Made by a program: the position numbers and the translations under genes | From: FEN-1219 sp036274615 | Lineage (GTDB): Bacteria; Pseudomonadota; Gammaproteobacteria; Steroidobacterales; Rariloculaceae | Assembly: GCA_036274615.1 (NCBI GenBank) | Contig: DASUFK010000257.1 | Span: 1-12,754, forward strand | Direction of reading: 5' to 3' | Length of the DNA: 12,754 bases | The notes under the pieces: generated by a model | Told to the model about the DNA's origin: nothing | Database searches by the model: none | What the model saw: the letters and a program-made list of their open reading frames with translations, nothing else | Shown here: positions 6,766-12,754 of the stretch, one piece after another | Layout: the number at the start of each line of letters is the position of its first letter | Position numbering within the stretch: position 1 is the stretch's first letter

Positions 6766-8397
6766 ATGGACGTCATCGGCCTGGTTCTGTTCATGCTCGC
6801 CACTGTCGTGCTGAGCGGCATCCTGGTGAGGACTTTGCCCCTCGCAGTGCCCACGCCGTTGCTGCAGATCGCGCTCGGCGCCGTGATCGCGGCCGTGTCG
6901 CCGTTCAAGGTGCCGCTCGATCCCGACATATTCTTCCTGCTGTTCTTGCCCCCGCTCCTGTTCCTCGATGGCTGGCGCATCCCGAAGGAAGGGCTGCTGC
7001 GCGACCGCGGGATGATTCTCGCCCTCGCGTTCGGGCTCGTGTTCGTCACGGTGCTCGGCATGGGCCTGTTCATCCACTGGCTGATCCCGGCGATGCCGTA
7101 CGCCGTGGCCTTTGCGCTCGCGGCGATCGTCTCGCCGACCGATCCGGTGGCGGTGTCCGCGATCACTTCTCGCGTGCCGATGCCGAAGCGGGTGATGCAC
7201 ATGCTCGAGGGCGAGTCGCTGCTCAACGACGCGTCGGGTCTCGTCTGTTTCAGGTTCGCGGTTGCCGCCGCCTTGACGGGCACGTTCTCGCTGCCGTCCG
7301 CGAGCGTCGCCTTCGTACAGCTCGCGGCGGTGGGAGTGGCGCTCGGCGGAGGGCTCAGCTACGCGGCGATCTGGGGAAAGAACTGGATCAGCCGCCGATT
7401 CGGCGAGGAGAGCGGCTCGCAGGTGGTGATCACCCTGCTGATTCCGTTCGCCGCGTACGAGGCGGCGGAGCACTTCGGCGGCTCGGGAATTCTCGCCGCC
7501 GTGGCCGCCGGCGTCACGATGAGCTATGCCGAGCTGGCCGGCGGCTCGATGGCGAGCACGCGCATGCAGCGCACCGCGGTGTGGGACACCGTGCAGTTCG
7601 CGCTGAACGGCATCATGTTCGTGCTGCTCGGCGAGCAGCTGCCGGCGATCTTCGCGAGCGCGGTTCGAGTGGTGCAAGAGTCGGATCACGTGAACCCGTG
7701 GTGGCTGGCCGTCTACGGGCTGGCGATCAACTTCGGTCTCGCGGTTCTGCGCTTCGTGTGGGTGTGGTTGTCGATGAAGGGCGCGGCGATCGTGGCGCGG
7801 CGGCGCGGCGAGCCGCCGCACGAGCCCACACCGCAACTCGTGGCCGCGATGTCGGTGGCGGGTGCGCGCGGCGCGATCACGCTCGCGGGCGTTCTCACGC
7901 TGCCGTTGACGCTGGCCGACGGCACACCGTTCCCGGCGCGCGATCTCACGATCTTTCTCGCCGCGGGCGTGATCATCCTGTCGCTCACCGCCGCGAATCT
8001 GGCGTTGCCGCGCCTGCTCGCGGGGCTCGCGGCGCCGAGCGAGTCCGCTTCCGATGCGGAGCTCGATCAGGCCCGCCGCGCGGCGGCCGAAGCCGCCATC
8101 CGCGCCGTCGAGGAGTCGCTCCACGAGATGGCGCGCGGCCACAGCGACGCGGACTACTACGCCGAGGCGGCCGCGCGCGTGATGGACCGCTACCGGCGCC
8201 GCGTGGAGGGTCATGCCATGGGCGAAAACGCAACGCGGATCCGGCAGATCGACCGGATCGAGCGGCGGCTCAGGCTCGCGGGCCTGCGCGCGGAGCGCGA
8301 CACGATCTATGCGCTCGCGCGCGCCCAGCAGATCTCCGACGCGAGCTCGCGCAAGCTCGTGCGCGAGGTGGACCTCGTGGAAGAGCGATTCCGTTGA
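6766..8397 (+). CDS. CPA1-family cation (Na+)/proton antiporter
   Basis: The 543-residue inner-membrane protein exchanges Na+ or another monovalent cation for protons and so serves pH and salt balance. About twelve membrane helices fill residues 1-420. CPA1 hallmarks are present: FLPPLLFLDGW (about 60-70), SPTDPVAV (123-130, with Asp126), EGESLLNDASGLV (148-160, with Asn154-Asp155 as the ion-binding ND pair) and AGARGAITLAG (Arg368). A hydrophilic, mostly helical tail of about 120 residues (424-543), rich in Ala, Glu and Arg, follows and is presumably a cytoplasmic regulatory domain. The ATG has GAGAG six bases upstream. It is divergent from DUF1326 (139-base shared upstream region) and convergent with the S9 gene, 25 bases from its stop. 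Whether it prefers Na+ or K+ cannot be told. Confidence 0.92.
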   Translation: MDVIGLVLFMLATVVLSGILVRTLPLAVPTPLLQIALGAVIAAVSPFKVPLDPDIFFLLFLPPLLFLDGWRIPKEGLLRDRGMILALAFGLVFVTVLGMGLFIHWLIPAMPYAVAFALAAIVSPTDPVAVSAITSRVPMPKRVMHMLEGESLLNDASGLVCFRFAVAAALTGTFSLPSASVAFVQLAAVGVALGGGLSYAAIWGKNWISRRFGEESGSQVVITLLIPFAAYEAAEHFGGSGILAAVAAGVTMSYAELAGGSMASTRMQRTAVWDTVQFALNGIMFVLLGEQLPAIFASAVRVVQESDHVNPWWLAVYGLAINFGLAVLRFVWVWLSMKGAAIVARRRGEPPHEPTPQLVAAMSVAGARGAITLAGVLTLPLTLADGTPFPARDLTIFLAAGVIILSLTAANLALPRLLAGLAAPSESASDAELDQARRAAAEAAIRAVEESLHEMARGHSDADYYAEAAARVMDRYRRRVEGHAMGENATRIRQIDRIERRLRLAGLRAERDTIYALARAQQISDASSRKLVREVDLVEERFR

Positions 8398-8422
8398 GAA
8401 TGGCGCTCTGAAGCCCGTAGAC

Positions 8423-10297
8423 CTATTTCGCGAGGTGCGCGGCCAGGAAGTCGCCGAGCCGCGTCAACAAGTCGACTCGATCTGCTCGGAAGTCGTGCTC
8501 GGCGTACTCGTATTCGACGAGCTCGCAGTCCCTACCCGCCCGTTGCAGTGACTTTGCGAGGTCGGCGGATTGCTTTGGGAGCACGTCGCCGTCTCGTTTC
8601 CCATGAAACAGTAGCACGGGCACCTTGATCTCGCTGGCCCGCTTTAGCGGCGAGCCGGCATCGAGCTCCGTTCCGTCCGTGCCGACGAATGCGCGTTCCG
8701 CGGCCCCGCCGACGTAGCCCCGGTACGTCGAACCGTACGTCCGGGGGTCGGTGACGCCCGCGATGCTGACGACGCAGCGGTACAGAGCGGCATCCTCGAC
8801 CGCGCTCAGCAGCGCTGCGTACCCGCCGTAGCCCCAACCCACGATGCAGATTCGCTTGGGATCGGCCAAGCCGGCGCGCGCGAGATATTCGGTTCCGGCT
8901 GCGACGTCGCCGATAGCGCGACGCCAGTCGCGATAGCCGCCCTGGCCGCTCCAGGCGACGCCGTAACCCGACGATCCGCGGTAGTTGCTCTGCAGCACGA
9001 CGTAGCCGCTCGCGGCCAGGTATTGAGCGAGAAAGTCGAATCGCAAATAGTCCCGGTCGTCTGGGCCGTCGTGCGGCAGCACGACGGCGGGAGGAAGCTG
9101 CGTTCCCCGGCTGCTGGGCATCGTCAGATAGGCGGGAACTCGCGTGCCATCGCGTGCAGCGTAGGAAACTTCGCGCACGGGCGCGAGGTCGAGACCGGCA
9201 AGATGGGAACGCGCCGGGAACAGCTCCAGCAGAGCATCGCGCTCGCTGTCGAATCGGTAATAGGTGCCTGGGTCGTCGGCAGCCTCGACGAGAACCAGGT
9301 AATAACGCCGGTTCCAGTCTTCGTCGAGAATGGTAACGGTCTTGCCTTCGAACCGCGTTTGCAGGGCCGCGTGGATCTTTCCCACGCGCTCGTCCAAGAA
9401 TTCGAAGCGCATGCGGTCGTCGAGGTAGGTGACGGACACCGGGCGCCGAGATTTGCCGAGCAACTGCACGTCTTCTACGTCCACGCTTTCGTGCGCGTAG
9501 ATCAGGCGTTGCGCCCGGTTGTGGTCGAGATCGAGCGTGAACAGCGCGAGGCGGCCTGCGTTCCGGTCGAAGAACAGTAGCTCGTTGCCCTGCTCGTTGA
9601 AGCCGACGGGCGCGAAGGCGTCGTCGGTATCGACCACCGCATTCTCGTGGAGGGACGTCCACAAAGCATTGACTGTGTCGCGCACGAACCAGCGCTGCTC
9701 GCCGCCGTAAATGCGCAGGTACAAACGCGGGTTGCCGTCAGCGTCTGTCTTCCAGTTGAAGGCCTGAATCGGGCCAGAAAGCAGGTCGTCGGTGCGGTCC
9801 CGGTCGTATACGTTGCGCCGCGAAAGAACGCTCCCGAGGCCGTTTGGGTTGCCCACGCTCACGAGCACGTGGTCCGGAACGTTCGGCAGCCAATCGACGA
9901 CGCGGGATCCTGCTAGCCGCATGATGTTGGCGCCGTCATCGTCGACGGCGACCAGCTGGGTGGCGCCGCCGAGCCTGCGCACTCCGCAGATTAGACGCGA
10001 GTCGTTCGCCCAGCCACACCACTGCACGTCATTGGGATCACGCGAATCGCGATTGCCAACGAGAATCGGTGCGGCTTCGCCCCTCGGTAAGCGCACGACG
10101 CGGGCCATCGAGACGCCGCTCGCGTGCATTTCTACGAGGGACAATTGCGTGCCGTCTGGCGATAGTCGAACCCCCCAGATCGGGTAGGAGCCGAACGCCG
10201 CAGCGAGGCGGTTCGAATCGGCACTCTCCGCTTTATCGGCGACGGCTGCCGCCGCGACCCATAGCACGACGATCGATATTAGGACGGGGCTGCGCAT
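8423..10297 (-). CDS. S9-family prolyl oligopeptidase-like protein lacking the catalytic serine
   Basis: The 624-residue product has a signal peptide (about 1-20, cleavage likely after AVA), so it is probably periplasmic. Residues about 30-370 form a beta-propeller-like region (LSPDG at 46-50) and about 375-624 an alpha/beta-hydrolase domain. S9 landmarks are HDGPDDRD (409-416), SNYRGSSGYG (437-446), HGKRDGDV with Asp569, and EHDF with His601. The nucleophile elbow should read G-x-S-x-G-G, but here it reads GWGYGG: residue 489 is Gly (codon at 8833-8831, GGC), where AGC would give Ser. The fold, Asp and His are kept, so it may be a pseudoenzyme or a very recent loss. The start has GGAG five bases upstream. 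Codons such as CTA, ATA, AAA and GTA are commoner than in neighbours, suggesting separate acquisition. It is divergent from the HpaB-like gene. Confidence 0.88.
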   Translation of the reverse strand: MRSPVLISIVVLWVAAAAVADKAESADSNRLAAAFGSYPIWGVRLSPDGTQLSLVEMHASGVSMARVVRLPRGEAAPILVGNRDSRDPNDVQWCGWANDSRLICGVRRLGGATQLVAVDDDGANIMRLAGSRVVDWLPNVPDHVLVSVGNPNGLGSVLSRRNVYDRDRTDDLLSGPIQAFNWKTDADGNPRLYLRIYGGEQRWFVRDTVNALWTSLHENAVVDTDDAFAPVGFNEQGNELLFFDRNAGRLALFTLDLDHNRAQRLIYAHESVDVEDVQLLGKSRRPVSVTYLDDRMRFEFLDERVGKIHAALQTRFEGKTVTILDEDWNRRYYLVLVEAADDPGTYYRFDSERDALLELFPARSHLAGLDLAPVREVSYAARDGTRVPAYLTMPSSRGTQLPPAVVLPHDGPDDRDYLRFDFLAQYLAASGYVVLQSNYRGSSGYGVAWSGQGGYRDWRRAIGDVAAGTEYLARAGLADPKRICIVGWGYGGYAALLSAVEDAALYRCVVSIAGVTDPRTYGSTYRGYVGGAAERAFVGTDGTELDAGSPLKRASEIKVPVLLFHGKRDGDVLPKQSADLAKSLQRAGRDCELVEYEYAEHDFRADRVDLLTRLGDFLAAHLAK

Positions 10298-10402
10298 GCG
10301 AGCTCCGGTTTGGCGCCGTAAGGACCCTAGACCAAAAGCACTCCGCTTTCAAAGGTGGGCGACCGTTGCCAGCGACCGCGTCATCCCCCAATCTTCGCTG
10401 CG

Positions 10403-10408
10403 TACAAT
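10403..10408 (+). promoter_or_regulatory. Possible -10 box for the HpaB-like gene
   Basis: TACAAT differs from TATAAT at one base and lies 22 bases before the start codon, leaving room for a short leader holding the ribosome binding site. The hexamer 17 bases upstream (GTCATC) is a poor -35, so an activator or a false match is possible. Confidence 0.3.
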
Positions 10409-10420
10409 CGAGCGGCATCC

Positions 10421-10426
10421 GGAGGG
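10421..10426 (+). promoter_or_regulatory. Ribosome binding site fixing the HpaB-like start at 10431
   Basis: GGAGGG lies four bases before the ATG at 10431. An in-frame ATG at 10296 would add 45 Arg-rich, non-homologous-looking residues and would overlap the start of the divergent S9 gene, so the downstream ATG is chosen. Confidence 0.7.
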
Positions 10427-10430
10427 AACG

Positions 10431-11942
10431 ATGAACGCGCAAGCTTCGGCGGTTACCGACGAGCTCATGACCGGCGAGGAGTACCTCGCGAGCCTGCGCG
10501 ACGGCCGCGAGGTGTACCTATACGGCGAGCGCATCGCCGACGTGACGACGCATCCTGCGTTTCGCAACTCGGCGCGCTCGATCGCGCGGCTCTACGACGC
10601 GCTGCATGACCCGGCCGCGCGCGACGCGCTCACCACCGTGGATCGCCTCGGCATCCGAACGCACCGCTTCTTCGCGCCGAGCTGGACGTCGGCCGAGCTG
10701 CTCGCCGCGCGCGAGGCGATCGCGCACTGGTCGCGGCTCACCTACGGCTTCATGGGCCGCACGCCGGACTACAAGGCCGCGTTCATGGCCACGCTCGGCG
10801 CGAACCCGGAGTTCTACGCGCCGTACGACGAGAATGCGCGAAGCTGGTATCGGCGCTTTGCGTCGAAGGCGCTGTTCCTGAACCACGTGCTCGTGAATCC
10901 GCCGGTGGACCGCAACAAGCCCGTGCATGAGGTCGCCGACGTGTATCTGCACGTGGTGCGCGAGACCGACGCGGGCGCCGTCGTGAGCGGCGCCAAGATG
11001 CTCGCCACGGGCTCCGCGCTCACGCACGCCACGTTCGTGGCGCAGAACAGCTCCGTGAGCCTCGAGGCGGGCAAGGCCGAGGACTACGCGCTCGTCTTCA
11101 TCGCCCCGGTCGACACGCCCGGCAGCCGCCTCTTGTGCCGCGCGTCGTACGAGCAGAACGCGCACAGCCCCTTCGACCATCCGCTCTCGAGCCGCTTCGA
11201 CGAGAACGACGCCGTGCTCGTGTTCGACGAGGCGTTCATCCCGTGGGAGAACTTCCTCGTGTATCGCGACGTGGAGCGCGCCAACGCGTTCTATCCCGCG
11301 TCGGGGTTCTTCAATCGCTACAACTTGCAGTCCGGCACTCGGCTCGCGGTGAAGCTCGACTTCATGGCGGGGCTGCTCGCGCGGGGCCTCGAGATGAACG
11401 GCACGAGCGAGTTCCGCGGCGTGCAGGCGGCGCTCGGCGAGGTGATCGCCCGGCGCACGCTGCTCTGGACGATGACGACGGCGATGGCGGCCGAGCCGCA
11501 GCCGGGCCCCGGCGGCTCGGTGATTCCGCGCGCCGACTACGCCGCGGCCGTGCGCATGTTCTCCACGTCGTCGTGGCCGGCCGTGAAGGAGATCTTCGAG
11601 AACGTGCTCGGCGGCGCGCCGATCGTGGCGCCGTCGGGGCGCGAGGATCTGCTCAGTCCGACGCTCCGCCCGCTCATCGACCGCTACTATCGCGGCACCG
11701 GCGCGTCCGCTCTCGACCGCGTCAAGCTCTACAAGCTCGTGTGGGATGCGATCGGCACGGAGTTCGGCGGACGTCACGAGCTCTACGAGCGCAACTACGC
11801 CGGCAACCACGAGCAGATCCGCATGGACGCGCTCAAGTTCGCGCGCCGTTCCGGCACTCTCGATCGCTGCCTCGAGCTCGTGGACCGGTGTCTCGCGGAC
11901 TACGATCTCGACGGGTGGACCGGCGACACCTGGGGCCCTTGA
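10431..11942 (+). CDS. HpaB-family FADH2-dependent 4-hydroxyphenylacetate 3-hydroxylase-like monooxygenase
   Basis: The 503-residue product belongs to the two-component flavin monooxygenases that ortho-hydroxylate phenols using FADH2 supplied by a separate reductase (HpaC type). Visible family features are the N-terminal MTGEEYLASLRDGREVYLYGE (12-33), YGFMGRTPDYKAAF (105-118), NHVLVNPPVDR (151-161), LATGSALTHATFV (191-203), DEAFIPWENFLVYRD (266-280) and the C-terminal EQIRM (461-465). Arg110, Tyr114 and His152 have the same spacing as the substrate-binding Arg-Tyr-His triad known from 4-hydroxyphenylacetate hydroxylases (Arg100/Tyr104/His142 in the Thermus enzyme), so activity is likely. The true substrate could be another phenol; PvcC-like and halophenol enzymes share this fold. 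No reductase or aromatic ring-cleavage gene is in view. Third codon positions are almost all G or C, as in core genes. Confidence 0.9.
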   Translation: MNAQASAVTDELMTGEEYLASLRDGREVYLYGERIADVTTHPAFRNSARSIARLYDALHDPAARDALTTVDRLGIRTHRFFAPSWTSAELLAAREAIAHWSRLTYGFMGRTPDYKAAFMATLGANPEFYAPYDENARSWYRRFASKALFLNHVLVNPPVDRNKPVHEVADVYLHVVRETDAGAVVSGAKMLATGSALTHATFVAQNSSVSLEAGKAEDYALVFIAPVDTPGSRLLCRASYEQNAHSPFDHPLSSRFDENDAVLVFDEAFIPWENFLVYRDVERANAFYPASGFFNRYNLQSGTRLAVKLDFMAGLLARGLEMNGTSEFRGVQAALGEVIARRTLLWTMTTAMAAEPQPGPGGSVIPRADYAAAVRMFSTSSWPAVKEIFENVLGGAPIVAPSGREDLLSPTLRPLIDRYYRGTGASALDRVKLYKLVWDAIGTEFGGRHELYERNYAGNHEQIRMDALKFARRSGTLDRCLELVDRCLADYDLDGWTGDTWGP

Positions 11943-11970
11943 GCCGAAAGCTCGCCCGACAAAGGCTCCT

Positions 11971-12000
11971 TTACCACGGGCACACCGTGGTGCGTATCCT
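11971..12000 (+). promoter_or_regulatory. Putative vapBC promoter with palindromic operator
   Basis: TTACCA (11971-11976) and TATCCT (11995-12000), 18 bases apart, form a moderate sigma-70-like promoter. The perfect inverted repeat ACCACGG / CCGTGGT (11973-11979, 11985-11991) overlaps the -35 and spacer. This is the place expected for an operator bound by a VapB or VapBC complex. The same repeat could act as a terminator hairpin for the HpaB-like gene, but no T-run follows. Confidence 0.45.
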
Positions 12001-12006
12001 TGGTGT

Positions 12007-12210
12007 ATGGCGCGCACAAACATCGATATAGACGAAAAAGCCTGCGCGGCGGTCATGCGCAAGTACCGGCTCAGAACCAAGAGGGAGGCGATCAACTTCG
12101 CTTTGCGTGCCCTCGCCGCTGAGCCGCTCACGGTGGATTCTGCCCGCCAATTGCGGGGCTCCGGTTGGAGCGGCGATCTCGAGACGATGCGCACCGATCG
12201 AGTGTCTTGA
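12007..12210 (+). CDS. vapB: VapB-type antitoxin
   Basis: The 67-residue protein has the layout of a VapB antitoxin of the ribbon-helix-helix-like Pfam VapB group. An N-terminal strand MARTNIDID (1-9) is followed by helices with RLRTKREAINFALRAL (20-35), and the C-terminal tail has LRGSGWSGDLETMRTDR (49-65), the part that would wrap around the toxin. The N-terminal region would bind the operator upstream and the tail would neutralise VapC. No ribosome binding site is visible; the predicted transcription start falls on the A of the ATG, so the message may be leaderless. The stop TGA overlaps the toxin start within TTGA (12207-12210), giving the tight coupling typical of vapBC. The gene looks intact, although its toxin is broken. 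Confidence 0.85.
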   Translation: MARTNIDIDEKACAAVMRKYRLRTKREAINFALRALAAEPLTVDSARQLRGSGWSGDLETMRTDRVS

Positions 12211-12600
12211 TACTCATCGATACTTCCGCCTGGGTGGAGTCTCTGCGCGACACCGGATCGCCCGTGTGCCAACGGGTCGACGATCTGCTCGATGCGCGCA
12301 TCGCGACCTGCGATGCCGTCAGAATGGAAGTTCTAGCTGGCGCTCGCGACCAGGAGCACCTGCAGCAGCTGCGGCGCCTCTTGCTCGCGGGCGACGTTGT
12401 TGCCGACGGAGTCCATCGACCTCGACGCAGCGGCTATGCTCTATCGGAGCTGCCGCAGTCAAGGCAGAACGGTGCGCAAGCTCATGGACTGTCTCATAGC
12501 CGCCGTCGCGTTGCGGGCCGGCGTGTCCGTGCTGCACGCCGATCAAGACTTCACGACGATCGCCGCCGTCACTAGGCTCGAGATCGACGTCTATCGGTAG
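12207..12600 (+). pseudogene. vapC: VapC-type PIN-domain toxin, split by a frameshift
   Basis: PIN toxins of this group are Mg2+-dependent RNases of about 130 residues. The first frame starts at TTG 12207 and reads MILIDTSAWVESLRD, with acidic Asp5 and Glu41 (RMEVLAG), and stays family-like to LRRLLLAGD at about residue 63 (base 12395). The family sequence then continues one frame over from TTG 12397: LLPTESIDLDAA, VRKLMDCLIAAVALRAG (Asp codon 12487) and VLHADQDF (Asp codons 12541 and 12547), ending at TAG 12600. All four acidic positions thus survive, but in two frames. Removing one base near 12396 would restore a 130-residue protein. As written, translation runs to a stop at 12575 with a scrambled tail lacking the second acidic pair. 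Loss of toxin, a sequencing error, or (least likely) recoding could explain it. Confidence 0.85.
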
Positions 12601-12619
12601 CGCCCGGCAGCGCGGGCAG

Positions 12620-12640
12620 CGCAGGTCGGCCGGCCCTGCG
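12620..12640. terminator. Hairpin between vapC and the facing gene
   Basis: CGCAGG and CCTGCG form a 6-bp stem around a loop containing CGGCCG. It sits in the 69-base gap between two convergent genes and could work in both directions. It has no T-run, so it is only a candidate. Confidence 0.3.
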
Positions 12641-12669
12641 TCCTAGCCGATGAGCCACTGTGCACGCTG

Positions 12670-12754
12670 TCAGTGCGCCGGCACCTTCGTGCCGCAGAGG
12701 ATCTCCCACTGGATCGCGAGCGACTCGCCGCTGTTCGGCTGGTTCGCCACGTCG
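12670..12754 (-). CDS. Unidentified protein, C-terminal end (partial)
   Basis: On the minus strand a frame enters from the window edge and ends at a TGA (12672-12670). The last 27 residues include DVANQPNSGESLAIQWE and finish ILCGTKVPAH. All 27 codons end in G or C, like the core genes here, which supports real coding despite the short length. I do not recognise the family. The alternating hydrophobic stretch SLAIQWEILCG looks like a closing beta strand. The gene converges on vapC across a 69-base gap. Confidence 0.55.
   Translation of the reverse strand, partial: DVANQPNSGESLAIQWEILCGTKVPAH

Noticed and set aside
6385..8411. Long open frames overlapping the antiporter on both strands (609 and 632 residues)
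   Set aside because: Arg/Ala/His-rich translations without membrane segments or motifs; the antiporter frame carries all CPA1 signatures.
10296..10430. Upstream in-frame ATG extending the HpaB-like protein by 45 residues
   Set aside because: The extension is basic and unlike the family N terminus, overlaps the S9 start, and the ATG at 10431 has a strong ribosome binding site.
12165..12206. Longer start for the VapC reading frame, beginning inside vapB
   Set aside because: The usual family start MILIDTS begins at TTG 12207, overlapping the vapB stop; the extra 14 residues are only the other-frame reading of the vapB tail.
1..12754. CRISPR array, insertion sequence or prophage signals
   Set aside because: No regularly spaced repeats, terminal inverted repeats, transposase or phage-like frames were seen on either strand.

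Overview
This is a GC-rich chromosomal window from a Gram-negative bacterium. An RND efflux pump with a lipoprotein adaptor and a periplasmic S9-family protein show that the cell has an outer membrane. Codon third positions are mostly G or C, and GTG and TTG are used as starts beside ATG. A proteobacterium, perhaps a high-GC gammaproteobacterium, fits the mix of families, but no rRNA or other marker is present and the lineage is inference.

Layout. Bases 1-75 hold the last 24 codons of an aldehyde dehydrogenase, followed by two hairpins. Bases 214-588 hold a 5'-truncated Uma2-family nuclease remnant behind a perfect TATAAT box. Bases 787-5188 hold a two-gene efflux operon: a lipoprotein membrane-fusion protein and a 1031-residue RND (HAE1-type) transporter. 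Facing it, with no base between the two stop codons, is a minus-strand pair: DUF1326 (6626-5988) and then DUF2182 (5974-5189). Both are cysteine-rich and are probably one functional unit of unknown role. Divergent from that pair is a CPA1-type cation/proton antiporter (6766-8397).

The right half starts with a minus-strand S9 prolyl-oligopeptidase-like protein (10297-8423). Its catalytic serine position is glycine, and its codon use is looser than that of its neighbours. Divergent from it is an FADH2-dependent HpaB-family phenol hydroxylase (10431-11942) with an intact active site but no reductase partner in view. A vapBC toxin-antitoxin locus follows (12007-12600). Its antitoxin is intact, while its PIN toxin is split by an apparent one-base insertion. 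The window ends inside an unidentified minus-strand gene (12670-12754).

The window looks like transport and stress-handling core genes interleaved with decaying accessory genes (Uma2, vapC, perhaps the S9 gene). The two points most worth following are the S9 protein that has lost its nucleophile by what could be a single transition, and the uncharacterised DUF1326-DUF2182 pair. I see no CRISPR array, insertion sequence, tRNA or rRNA.
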